Positions 1-9,878 of a DNA stretch of 64,000 nucleotides are shown here, in pieces. The notes beneath the pieces are model-generated. The model was not told where the DNA came from and made no database searches. It was given only the letters and a program-made list of their open reading frames with translations. Location of the stretch: contig OZ014422.1 in assembly GCA_963965975.1 (NCBI GenBank), positions 3,743,155 to 3,807,154 of the forward strand, read 5' to 3'. How positions within the stretch are numbered: the first letter of the stretch is position 1; each line of letters starts with the position of its first letter. The translations under genes were made by a program, and so were the position numbers. This DNA comes from Xestospongia bergquistia. Lineage: Eukaryota > Porifera > Demospongiae > Haplosclerida > Petrosiidae.

Positions 1-2
1 GA

Positions 3-1463
3 CGACTTTTTGACTCACCTGAAAACATTCCAGAAAGCTCCCCAGCACCCTCCATCAGAAATGACCCAGTCAATCTTCCCTCCTCTGCTCCCTCCAACCC
101 AACCCTGAGGCAAAGAGAACTGGTTCAAACACCTCAAATCGAGGATACACATTTGGAAGGACTACCATTCAACCAATTGAACGGTCTCGTACCTCTCATA
201 ACTAACGAAACACACAGAGCACTAAATACAGAACAACGCTACAACGCTCTACTCAGACCTATAATACAGCCTAAAAGAACTTTCATGATGGTCCTGAAGG
301 CAAAAGACGATTTACCTTATCACAAACTGTACAACAAACTCAGAGACTTTGTTCATCAACACATGTATGAGGACCAGTTTCTATTGGTCAACTGTAAGCA
401 TTCCGGTAAGAACTCATGCATGAAAAGCACACACCATCACATAATAGAAGTGGCTCCCCTTCAGGAAGCTGACATTTACATTAAATGTTTGAAGAACTTC
501 TGTGAGGAGTTACACACTCCTTTCGGTGACAGAAATCTGGCCAACGACGGAAAAGGAGGATGTGGGAACTTTTGTCAATACGTTTCTCCAGACGGCACAA
601 TTAGACAATCTTCCATCGAAACAAATAGGACCGTTGTAGATCCTGACAGCGGTATACTGCTATACATCCGTGCCGGTTATGACTCTAGACAACACCATTG
701 CAAGTGGTACGCAACAATATATCCCAAAGAAAAGAACCAACTCAAAGCCATTTGGGACTGCCTACCTGGTGAAGATACACTCATGTCGGTACACAAGAAG
801 AAACATCCTTCCTGCTTCGAGGTAAGTTGTGTAACTAAAAATGTGGATGGGGTCATAGTAGATGAATTTGCTATGTTCCAATCCGATCTTGTCTGATTGA
901 CTAATTTTAACTTTTCTGCTTTCCAATACAGCAGACTCATACACTTCAAAGAACTAGATCTTCACACACTTTCTGCTAACTTTCACAGCACTCTAAAGAA
1001 ACTTTTCGAAGGGGATGAAGAACTCGTAGATGTTAAGTATTCCAGACCAGTTAAAATTTCGTCAGTGCCCATAATAATAACATCTAACTACAACCCTGAA
1101 GTCCTCTTGAGAAACTTTGTGACAACGATGAAGCATCATACAAAGCTTTCCTCAATAGAATATACATTTACAAGTCAGTCCAATTACTATTATTCTTTTT
1201 TTAGTATCATTATTAGGTTCAAAGTCACTTTCTCAAATCCCAACTTCTTCAAATCCATTCAAAAGTTATGATCGACTTCACAGAAAACTCTAGTAACTTT
1301 AACACTTACATACCTGTAGATAAAGTGAGGGACACAACCCAGTACATAGACGAGCGGAGGTCAGATGGCTTACAGGCCTGAAGACTACGTCAAACTCCTT
1401 AGATTAGACGTCCTTATCAAGTTGTTCGACTTAGAAGGAGATATCGACATATTTAACATATAG
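3..1463 (+). pseudogene. Viral replication protein (NS1/Rep-like) with SF3 helicase motif, broken
   Basis: The frame is open from the window edge, so the 5' end is missing. It runs to a TGA at 894-896 and then resumes in the same frame to 1271; short C-terminal pieces continue in other frames to 1463. The part after the stop contains SVPIIITSNYNP, which matches the sensor-1 (motif C) strand of superfamily 3 helicases of small DNA viruses. VIVDEFAMF just before the stop looks like a Walker B strand. No GxxxxGKT/S Walker A is visible, so the ATPase core is damaged or partly deleted. THHHIIEV (about 438-461) could be a HUH nuclease motif but is weak alone. A GTAAGT at 826 and CAATACAG at 927-934 look like splice sites, but removing that piece shifts the frame. 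The gene converges on the - strand structural genes, as in ambisense parvoviruses. The SF3 call is fairly sure; the virus family is inference. Confidence 0.55.
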
Positions 1464-1573
1464 GAACTTGACTCTAAGTTAGTCATTACTTTTATATGCT
1501 GTTTTAACTATGCACTTATTAATAATTTTTGTCATATCTCAATTTTTTCATAATAATAAAAAGTTATTAAAAA

Positions 1574-2782
1574 TTATTTGTACAATGAAGGTATTTGTGA
1601 TTCTGCCTTAACTAATAAGTCAGGATGTCTAACAGTTTGCATCTTCTGCAGTATGGCCTCACTCAATGCTACTGGATCTTTAGCAATTTTTGAATCTTCC
1701 ATGGCAAGTTGTTCAAAGAGCAATTGTTTCTTCTGCCTACTAGATCTTATGTAGTTCTTTTCTTCCACTTCCTTAGGATACCAAGCCAACTTGTGGCTAA
1801 AAGTACTTTGCCCTCAAGAAGCTTTGTTGTTGTAAGTGTTGCAAAGTTTGTTTCTTATCACGTTAGCTCTTTTCTTATAATAGGATATCTGTGCCAAAAT
1901 GTCGTCCTTGGAGATGTTCAAAATCAACACATCCCTCTTTTGGAAAGTCTCCAGAGTCTGCTTCATAGTTTCAAGGTAAGAGTGATCCAACCTCCTATAC
2001 TCGCTGGATTTCTTTGGATTCTCTTCCAATTTGGACAACAACCTATAACTGTCTCCAATCGTGGTAAGTACATCTACTAACCTAACCATTACAGGGGTTA
2101 GCATCTCCACTCCAATGTATATACCACCAAGTACTAAATTTCCGTTTATTGTAAGTACCAAGTCTTCTTCTTTGACACCTGGAACTCCCATCTCGTGCAA
2201 AGCTTCCATTTCTGTTTCAACTTGAGTGACTTTCCTTGCCAACTCTTCTTCACCTTTGCTTGTGTATCCTTCCAATACTTTGTCAAGTTCAGCCAAAAAA
2301 ATAGCAGTATGGTCTTTGGGATCTGCAGCAAGCATCTTTCCACCTGGGATTCTGACTGGCTCTGGCACTTCACCCTTGTGAGAAAGAGGTAGATTTTCTG
2401 GATGACTCAAAGCTTCAACCACAAGATGACTCAATATCTCAACATTTCTCGGATCAGTGCCCTCCTCAGGAACTGGATTCGAATAAACATAACATTCAGC
2501 TTCATTTGCAAAAGGTTGTATCACTAGAACAGGTTCTTGCTGCTGTTGCTCTTGTTGTTCTTGCTTTAATTGTGCCTGGAAAGGAATAGGAGGATTCTCC
2601 CTTTCCTGTCTCAAATCTACTACAAGAGTAGGAGGCAGTCTCTCTGTCACACCACCACTGACACGATACTGCAATGCAGCATCTGTGGCCTGCCTCTGAA
2701 GCTCTTCCAAAGTCTGAGGATAAGAATCTGCATGACCTTCAACTATGTTAGGCACTCTCTCCAAGAACTCTTCGGAAGACAT
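1574..2782 (-). pseudogene. Virus-like element gene, glutamine-rich/coiled-coil protein with in-frame stop
   Basis: The reading frame starts at MSSEEFLERVP (2782) and runs 322 codons to a TGA at 1814-1816. It then stays open in the same frame to 1574, which suggests one protein of about 400 residues with a late nonsense mutation. The visible parts are an acidic N-terminus, a Q/E run (EQQEQQQQEP) around residue 75, a hydrophobic beta-like stretch near NGNLVLGGIYIGVE, and a helical, charged C-terminus. I do not recognise the family. It lies in the same frame as the upstream block (3205-2792), separated by one stop and about 10 bases. The two may therefore be tandem cistrons or one larger gene with a second nonsense mutation. 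Its position at the distal end of the - strand cassette suggests a structural or accessory viral protein (inference). Confidence 0.4.
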
Positions 2783-2791
2783 ATCTTCTCT

Positions 2792-3328
2792 CTATATATT
2801 AGTTGGTCTCACATCAGTCACCGTGACGTGCCTCTCTTCAAACTGTGCCCTTAATTCCTGAAAAATGCGTGTTTCATTTTCACCAAAAGTGACCTTCTTG
2901 ACACCTTTGACTTTTTTCTTAATTTCTTTTTTGATCTTCACTTTCATCTTGCCTTCGCCCTTATTGAAAGGCTGAGTTTCGATGGCAACAATTTCTACAT
3001 CTTCATTATGATTAACAGGCAAAGAAGGATCAAAACAAACAATTTGAGAACCTCTGGAAGTCACTAGCAACACATTTTCAGTCTGAGGAGCTTGAGCTTG
3101 TTCTGCAACAGCAAACCAATCTTCCTCTTCTGGCTCTTGCACGTAAGGCGAAGGAGGTCCACTAGAAGGAACAGAAGAGACAGACAAAGGAGAACCTTCC
3201 ATCATACGTAATAAATTTGTAGGTCTATAGTAAGTTACTGTTACAGGTACTGGAGCTACTGGTACAGGAGTTACAGGTACTTTTATTGGAGTGACAAATG
3301 ATGTGTGTGTAGAAGTTGGAGGATTCTA
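2792..3328 (-). CDS. Virus-like element ORF, Pro/Val-rich then Lys-rich protein
   Basis: An ATG pair at 3205-3200 (MMEGSPLS) begins a 137-codon frame, but the frame is open upstream to about 3328. That extension is rich in alternating Pro, Val and Thr (VPVTPVPVAPVPVTVT). The remainder has an acidic segment (EPEEEDWF), then a strongly basic patch (MKVKIKKEIKKKVKGVKKV), and ends PTNI at a TAG. A possible short intron lies just upstream: GTGAGT at about 3372 and a pyrimidine tract ending TTTTTAG at about 3332, read on the - strand. If real, it would join this block to the protein at 3340-4177. The basic patch could bind nucleic acid. No family is recognised. Confidence 0.35.
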
Positions 3329-3339
3329 CTAAAAAGAAA

Positions 3340-4177
3340 AAGGTAATTAGAGCATGACATTAACTCACATATGCAGCTATTGACTGCGTTGTAGTCGCAG
3401 GTCTGGTAGATACTCCCAAACTAGGTCCAACACCAGAAGGTCTTACACCCGTAGGTGACACGTACGCAGGTCCTAATGTTTGTCTCATGAGTTCATTAAA
3501 TCCAGCAGTAGTAGGAGAATAAGCAATCCAACAGAAGATCCAGGACTACTTGGATAACCTCCCGTCGCAGCTATGCCCAAATCACCTAATTACCTGCCAA
3601 TACCTTCTAAATGATTAGCCAAGTACCTGTTCTGATATATCCAATCGTCAGCAGCCCTCAATGCTTCCAGCTTCCACAAACTCCTCAACCAAACGTGACG
3701 GTTGTTATTTTTGTAAGCCTGTACAATCTCCTCCACCATGTTATACATTTGCACAGTGTCAAAACCTTCAATGTATCCTGTAATCATGTGAAATGCATTA
3801 CCTTTAGTTCCTCTCAATCCCTGATAAAAATATCTGCCAGACGGATGTCGAACAACATTAGCGAAAGGATGATAGATAGACTTCCACGTCAAAGAAAAGT
3901 TTGTCTGATACAAGTCATGCTCCGGATCTACAGTTCTCACTCTCTGTCCAGGCTGCTTCTTAGGCGTTCCTATGGAATAGGAATAACCTATAATGCTTAT
4001 GTACTGTGGAAAATTCCACGTCTGAGTTATGTTGAGTATCAACTCATCGACTATGTAATTGCGAACTCTACCAGGATCCCCCCTAAATCTCTCATATACA
4101 GTATAGTTAGGATTTTTCTCTTGCCAAGCAGGCAACTGACCTCTAACCACAGTTCTCCAATTCCTGTAGTTAGCCAT
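3340..4177 (-). pseudogene. Virus-like element gene, aromatic-rich structural-type protein, damaged C-terminus
   Basis: ATG at 4177 (MANYRNWRTVVRG) opens a 195-codon frame ending at TAA 3590-3592. Downstream the same frame continues with Gly/Pro-rich sequence (ATGGYPSSPGSS). After one frame change it continues as another Pro/Gly/Thr-rich stretch to about 3372, where a GTGAGT donor-like site is seen. The folded part is rich in Trp, Tyr and Arg with beta-like stretches (QYISIIGYSYSIG) and looks like a virion or DNA-packaging protein more than an enzyme, but I cannot name a family. About 90 bases of AT-rich sequence separate it from the capsid-like gene upstream. The TAA at 3590 may be a mutation, or it may lie in an intron, since CAGGTAATT is donor-like. 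Confidence 0.4.
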
Positions 4178-4266
4178 TTTAATAATATACTTTAATTAAT
4201 AAACAAAATTAAGTGTACTATATGAAATACACTAATTTAAAAATTATAACTATTAATTAAACAGTT

Positions 4267-6269
4267 TATCTTGAAATAGAATAGTCACCTGTAGGATAAT
4301 ATTCTGGAGTCCAAGTCTTACCACCTATCTCTACTGATGAAAAAATTGAATTTGAGTAAGTGTATTGAGCATAATTTGTAGACGTAACAGTGTCGGTACT
4401 TGTAGTTCCTTCCCAAAAAAAGGACGAAATTCATCATCCTCAATGTATACATTGAAATCTGGTTTAGCATCCAACTTGTATGGAAGTTTAATCGTATTGT
4501 GACCCTGACCACCAACATTACTAGAACCAGTGTGATAACCGAAATATTTGAATACAACAAATTGACCTTCAGTACCTGTTCCCATATTAGCGTAGTAATA
4601 AACATATTTCTTACTTTCTTCATAATCAAGGTAATACATAGCAACAGCAAGCGAATCCTTTTAAACTAAGTAAGAGTCATCAATTTCACCATAAGTGACT
4701 TGCCATCGATTTGTTCCTGAAGCACCAAAAGGAGGTGCAACATAAAGATATATTTTCTGATCTGCGCTGTTAATACCAGCAAAACCCCAATCATGATTGT
4801 GATTCGTATGACAAATGTAAAACTGACTGTAAATATCATAATTGTGATGTGTACTCCACAAATCATGCAAAGGTATTTGATCAACTAAAACTCTCTGCTT
4901 TCCATTTTTGTATATAGAAACATCTTGCATTCGTACGTAATCTTTAAAATTGATTGTAAAATCTAAACAAGCACTGTCGAGAGACATACGAACTATCACT
5001 CTAATTTTAAAATCTTGATATAGACTTCCATTTTCGTTAACTTTTCTATATGCTTCTACTTTAAAGGTGACATTAGTAGACCATGTGAAATCTTGTATAT
5101 TTAAAGGTACCCTCTATACGATGTCTTCTTTCATGTATATATCTCCAACTTGTGTTGTCATGTTGTTCTGTAACTGCTTTAGTAATTTCTTTTGCGTTTC
5201 ATGAATGACACTCAAAGCATTATTGTTGTGCCAAATCCTACTAGTCAGTTCCTGAATACTTTTAGAATGTTCCCTATATTGGTATACATCCTTTTTAGCA
5301 TATACCCTTTGATTACTAGTATTAACCATTTCTGTTCCTCCAATAAATACAGTATTTTGCAAGAATTTTCTATTTCATTTGCATTAGCACTAGCAAAACC
5401 ACTATTAAAAACAATAAATGAAGTACTTGAAGGGGCACCATGATCGCTACAAAAACTAACAGTTGTTGCGTCACTCTCTGTTGTTACAGTATTTGTTATA
5501 GATAAGCCTAGTATAGATTTGGTAGCCATTGGCATTATTCCAAAACCTAAATAAGAATCGTTACCAGTAGAAGTCCTGTCATTCCCACATAAGCTTCAAC
5601 ACCATATATAGGTTGTGGCTGATTGCTCATGGGATCTATAATCTCCATAACAGTTGCAGAAGGAGTGACAGGAGATTCCATTGCAAATCCGTTAATTTCA
5701 ACTGTGGATCCGCCAGGTGCCACGTTTACTTTAGGTCTTGAACCCATCATAGGTAAGTTCATCATAGTCAAATAGTTGTCATTGTCATGACCACCTAAAT
5801 CTGTGTTTACTGGCTCAAATTTTCCACTTTTAAATTGGAAAGGATAAACAAGACCATTATACTTCTTATGTAAAGACTTGTAGTAATCTGCTTTACTCTT
5901 AACAAACATATCTGGTGGAGTAGGATCAGCCAATGCGTTATGCTTTAAAAAATGACCTAGTTCGTTTTCAGACATGTCACTTGAAGGTCTCAATGCGTAC
6001 ATATCATCAGTTACTTTGTGGACCCCCGGTGCCACATCCTCAGGTTCAAACTCTTCCGTCTGTACATTTTGAATGATCTCTTGATGTCCTGCGGGCTGAG
6101 ATACAGTACTCAGGACGGCATCTCTTCTGACTGGACTGCAACTTCTGGCAAGAGCACTTCGGCGTCCTTTGCTAGGCTGAGCACGAGGTCTTGCATTTCT
6201 TTTATTTTTGACTGCACTTTTGGTTTTGATCACACAGTGACTGTTTTTGTGAGAGCTTCTAGAGTACAA
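4267..6269 (-). pseudogene. Putative capsid-like protein of the virus-like element, broken by frameshifts and stops
   Basis: Consecutive open blocks (6269-5547, 5535-5245, 5362-5114, 4999-4661, 4639-4331, about 4330-4267) read in order with slips near 5545, 5360 and 4335. In-frame stops lie at 5114-5116 and 4661-4663. The blocks on either side of each stop share one frame, so this looks like a single gene of about 650-670 codons, close to the size of densovirus VP proteins. The N-terminus is very basic (KNKRNARPRAQPSKGRRSA), fitting a nuclear-localisation or DNA-binding arm. The middle has Gly/Asn-rich turns, and the C-terminal half is beta-rich with many Tyr, Trp and His. No phospholipase A2 loop or HD motif was found. 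The capsid role is inferred from size, basic arm, composition and position opposite the replication gene. Confidence 0.4.
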
Positions 6270-6398
6270 ACCACATTGATATCATACGTTGAGGGTCATT
6301 GTTAAAAATTGACTCCATAGCTTTGACGTCCCCCCATTCTATTGCCCCATCTAGGAACTGTTATTGGACTTTGGTATTGAGGTAGGTAAGGACGTACT

Positions 6399-6696
6399 CC
6401 CTCCCTGAGACTTCTTGCCCTGTCAGGACTGAAAGACATGATGGATGCTGTTGTGATGATGGACAAAAGGATAGATCACCTACAGGAAGGAATAGAGCTA
6501 CTGCAGAAAGAGTTTCGAAGAAGTCCAAGACAATTCTCGAAGCCAAGGGATGAAGTTTCAAATCCACGACAAGAGTATAGAATTGTTGGACGAACAACAT
6601 TTGGAAGTGATGAAAGATCTGGAGAAGTACACTACAATGGCAAAAGAGCAACAGAAGTGCATGATGAACCCCCTCCCTGAGACGTCTTGCCCTGTC
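6399..6696 (+). repeat. Coiled-coil gene fragment flanked by 26-bp direct repeats
   Basis: The 26-bp stretches at 6399-6424 and 6671-6696 differ at one base (core CCCTCCCTGAGAC). Between them, about 246 bases closely match 9281-9520 in the same orientation, including the peptide IDHLQEGIELLQKEF. The copy is an internal slice of the coiled-coil gene at 9122-9720, with frame damage. It lies upstream of the capsid-like gene, inside the virus-like element. The flanking repeats look like a long target-site duplication or a recombination scar. Confidence 0.6.
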
Positions 6697-6943
6697 TGAG
6701 ATTACCATACATTTTTGTGTAGTTCTCTCTTTTGTACTACCTTTCCTTTCTATTCTTTCCTGTGACAATGACATAAACCTCTCCATTTATAACTTCCTCT
6801 CTAGCACGTTTCCCAATGGTTAACTCATAATAAAAATGGTGGATATATAATTACATACTACTTATATACCAAAGTATTAATACAAATAAAATACAAAAAT
6901 AAACTAAGTAAATTTCCGTTTCCTAGAAAGTTACATAATATAC

Positions 6944-7215
6944 TTATTGAATAACACAAGCTGGAACAAACTTTTCAGCTTTATCAAAGACTTCCATGGC
7001 AGTTAACTTGCAGACTCCATGAAACGAACCATTCCTTGATTTCCACACATCCAAAAGTAACACAAAAGATTTCACCTTATATATCTTGAGCCATACATAC
7101 CATGAAGATATCTACGTACTTGATGATCATCAGAAATACATGCAAAAACTACCATATCGTTATAATCAAAAAGGTTCTTATCCATAAATCGTGAAATTGA
7201 TTTACTTGCAGACAT
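6944..7215 (-). pseudogene. Small ORF at the right end of the virus-like element, one frameshift
   Basis: ATG at 7215 (MSASKSISRFMDKN) follows the stop of the upstream small ORF by two bases. The frame runs about 48 codons to a TGA. A one-base slip near the motif SRYI lets it continue another 45 or so codons to TAA 6944-6946. The predicted product is about 90 residues, mixed hydrophobic and charged, with no transmembrane helix and no recognised domain. The tight spacing to the upstream ORF suggests they share one transcript from the promoter at about 7540. Function unknown. Confidence 0.35.
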
Positions 7216-7488
7216 TCACATGATACCTTCTTCACTGTTAGTTATATGTTCCAAATATTTGCATGCATGTTTACACCACCATTCATCAGCAGTACACCAC
7301 CAATCGTACCACGTAGCTATCTTTCGAGGACAAGAAAGTATATCAATCATACATGCTTCAGCTTCCTTAACCTCTGGAGGTAACACATAGTCATCAGGTC
7401 TTGGATAAAAGTTTTCCTCAAACCTTGATCGTTTTCTCTTTGGCTTATCTGGAGGTGGTGATGGTTGACCAGGATGATTATGAGCCAT
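7216..7488 (-). CDS. Small ORF (90 aa), Pro/Arg-rich N-terminus and Trp/Cys-rich C-terminus, virus-like element
   Basis: ATG at 7488 is the first start after a TATA-like box about 50 bases upstream. The first 30 residues are Pro-rich and then basic (PPDKPKRKRSRFEE), which could be a nuclear localisation signal. The second half carries several Trp and Cys residues (ATWYDWWCTADEWWCKHACK), which could form a small metal-binding or disulfide module. The stop codon is almost contiguous with the next ATG at 7215. I do not know the family. It is the most promoter-proximal gene of the - strand cassette. Confidence 0.45.
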   Translation of the reverse strand: MAHNHPGQPSPPPDKPKRKRSRFEENFYPRPDDYVLPPEVKEAEACMIDILSCPRKIATWYDWWCTADEWWCKHACKYLEHITNSEEGIM

Positions 7489-7550
7489 AATATAGTCTCC
7501 ACTGCAAGCACAGTTACCTTGTAAATAACAATTCCTTTTATAGTAAACTG
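7488..7550 (-). promoter_or_regulatory. TATA-like promoter for the - strand structural cassette
   Basis: On the - strand TACTATAAAAGG lies about 45-55 bases upstream of the ATG at 7488. No other start intervenes. It is a reasonable promoter for the rightmost gene of the element; there is no direct transcript evidence. Confidence 0.35.
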
Positions 7551-7821
7551 AGGAAGCTATGTATGTAATTCCTCTTTACATCTCTGAAAACAAGTGAATT
7601 ATGTAGAATATACTTTTTATTATAATATTATACTTTAAAGTACATCTATGTATTTACCTTTATTTTATACCCAAATACTATTGCATGCATGGTTGGGTGT
7701 AAGTATTAGGGTAATAATATATTAGGTAATAGTATATTAGTTCAATTCTTATTTAATTACTGTATTTATAAAGTATAATTATCTTAATTTACTTAATTTC
7801 TTAGTCTTACATAGTTAACTT

Positions 7822-8090
7822 ATATATATTTATTAATCCCATTTAACTTTCTGAAATTAAGTGAATTAATTGCACTAGTGATGCAGGCTTCAGTCCCACA
7901 CAATAGACCCACTTTATAATGCACAATTATCCTTTAGTCACTTTAGCTAAACAGTACCTCCTGGAAGCCCACTTAATTTCAGAAAGTTAAAGGAGATTAA
8001 TAAATATTCATAAGTTATACTTCAAAACAAATAACAAAAGTGTATTAAGTATACTAAGATCTAGTTCATATCACTTCCAGGAAAAGTATA
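7822..8090. repeat. Palindromic hairpin (terminal-repeat-like) of the virus-like element, copy 1
   Basis: Left arm sequence TAACTTTCTGAAATTAAGTG (7844-7863) is mirrored by CACTTAATTTCAGAAAGTTA (7970-7989). The match extends outward through TATTTATTAATCCC and its complement. The loop 7864-7969 is 106 nt. The right arm continues through CACTTCCAGG at about 8081; the left arm is truncated at about 7822. The palindrome at 58412-58743 has the same arms and a loop that matches this one in reverse complement. Such structures are typical of parvovirus-type telomeres; that this is one is inference. Confidence 0.7.
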
Positions 8091-8102
8091 TTATACTTAT
8101 TA

Positions 8103-8943
8103 CACTAGAAACAAACGAAGGTACAAAAACTGTTTTTCATTTGAATCCATCAGTACCAGAAACCATCTCTCCTCATCCAACTTCACAACCTGCGATTTTG
8201 CAAAGTACATTGCAAAAGAAGGCTTTGGGTCAATCTATTTCTTTTGGAAAGAGGAGTCTGACTACGGAAGAGGAGAGTCATTACTCAAAGTCCTTGCAGA
8301 ATCCTCTGAAAAAACGCAAATGAAAGGAAGGTACTTCCACAACTCATCCACTTCTTCAAAGTCAGAGGAGGTCATATAGTCGGACGACAAATCAATACAA
8401 GAAAAGTCGTCTGCTGCCATATCTACAAGAGACGTTCTAGTAAGTCGATTTTACCAAAAACTGAGAACTTTAGATATATTAGATTGTTTAGCCATTATCA
8501 ATAATGAGATTAAAGATGCCAATCATAGTATAACAAGAAGACTTGAAAAAACTAGATCAGAAGAGCAACTTAATCAATGGGAACAATTCCTTAATAATCC
8601 CATAAGACCTAATGTTACAAGATTTATGGTTAACCGTTGTGCATACTGTAGGATGACAATATATAGTATTGCTCTTCAGACTGTCTGCATGTTGAGTAAT
8701 TGTAGATTGAAGTATTATAATTTTAGTGAACGTGACATTGCTATGAGAGATTGAAAGTTTGAGAGGTGCATTAACTGTCTTGAATTTGTACCCTTTGATC
8801 ATTCAAAACCATGCCCACAATGTGTTAAGTCAGAACAAGCTTTAAGAGAGTTTGATATAGACTATTATGTAGGGGAAGAGGAGGAAGCACAAGACAAAGA
8901 AATGACCTGTATGGACATCTTGTCCTTGCCTGAATTGTCATAA
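8103..8943 (+). pseudogene. Zinc-finger-like accessory protein of virus-like element, 5'-truncated copy
   Basis: The coding similarity starts abruptly after the hairpin (8103) and misses the first ~115 codons seen in the copy at 57833-58281. It carries the shared block containing FHLNPSVPETISPHPTSQP, a stop at 8321-8323, then a second frame from about 8335. That frame has a TAG at 8377-8379, a TGA near 8752 and ends at TAA 8941-8943. The C-terminal half has Cys pairs (CAYC, CINC, CPQC with a nearby His) spaced as in zinc-binding modules, then an acidic tail (GEEEEAQDKE). The middle segment is helical (TLDILDCLAIINNEIKDANH). Densoviruses encode a Cys-rich NS3 next to the terminal repeat; the position fits, but homology is unproven. 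Confidence 0.5.
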
Positions 8944-9121
8944 ACATTTTGTTACTTACATTAGTGACTTTTGTTTATGACGTGATTCTAATCATTTCCT
9001 TTTTTTCAATAGATTGAAAAATTAATTTTGATTTATTTGTATTCAAATATAGTTTTCTTTAAATCTACTGACTAAAGACCTTCAAACGCACTAATTGACT
9101 TTTGTGCAATGGAAAGTAAAC

Positions 9122-9720
9122 ATGGAGAACATGATTTTCGGTCTCCAAGCTGCCAAAAAACTAATGCATGTAGGGCCTGCTCGGGAGACAACAGTATCTA
9201 AGGGGGATTTTTGTGTGAAAATTGGCTTAGTCACAGTATGTTTCTCGGAAGTGTACAAAATGGCAAAGGACAACAAGGAAGGACTGAAAGACATGACGGA
9301 TGCTGGTGTGACGATGGACGAAAGGATAGATCACCTACAGGAAGGAATAGAGCTACTGCAGAAAGAGTTTGAAGAAGTCCAAGACAATTCTCAAAGCCAA
9401 GGGATGAAGTTTGAAATCCACGACAAGAGGATAGAATTGTTGGACGAACAACATTTGGAAGTGAGGAAAGATCTGGACAATTACAAAACGATGGTGAAAG
9501 GCAACAGAAGTGCATGATGGAGACTCTTATGAAGTACAAGGAAGAGTGGACACACCGTCCGAATGTGTCTGTCACTCTGAAAGATGAACTGAAAAGCATC
9601 AACCAAAGTCATAAGGGAATGCAAAAGTCTCTGCAAGTGAGAGGACAATATCTCGGAGGAATACAGGATGCAATTGGACTCCTATTTCGAAGCCTCAACC
9701 AAGTAGGAGGAATAGTATAA
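9122..9720 (+). pseudogene. Coiled-coil protein gene, one frameshift
   Basis: ATG at 9122 (MENMIFGLQAAKKL) opens a frame to TGA 9515-9517. A second frame overlaps it from 9514 and runs to 9720. Comparison with the copy at 6425-6670 shows that one base is missing near 9500, so the two frames were once one protein of about 200 residues. Most of the sequence is heptad-like and highly charged (IDHLQEGIELLQKEFEEVQ, IELLDEQHLEVRKDLD), indicating a long coiled coil. The N-terminal 50 residues may be a small globular cap. There is no membrane segment. The family is not recognised. It follows the second virus-like fragment, and could be viral or host. Confidence 0.45.
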
Positions 9721-9844
9721 TTAATTTAAATAAAGCCATTTTAAATGTTTTACATAGCACTTACTTTTTAGAAATGTACTGAAAACATGTATTCATTAGC
9801 TATAATTTACTTAAAGTCTTGTCCAGTATAATTTAACACTGTAG

Positions 9845-9847
<3 letters not shown>

Positions 9848-9877
<30 letters not shown>
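9848..9877. repeat. (TA)n microsatellite
   Basis: About 15 uninterrupted TA units directly after the coiled-coil gene region. Confidence 0.9.

Positions 9878-9878
<1 letters not shown>

Noticed and set aside
822..934. Candidate intron in the viral replication gene (GTAAGT to CAATACAG)
   Set aside because: Splicing would shift the frame and lead to a stop within about 15 codons, whereas the unspliced frame keeps the SF3 motif in phase after a single TGA. A nonsense mutation is simpler.
4318..4650. Alternative 110-codon - strand frame over the capsid-like C-terminus
   Set aside because: It is a frame shadow; the frame reading MYYLDYEESKK continues the upstream capsid-like block in phase.
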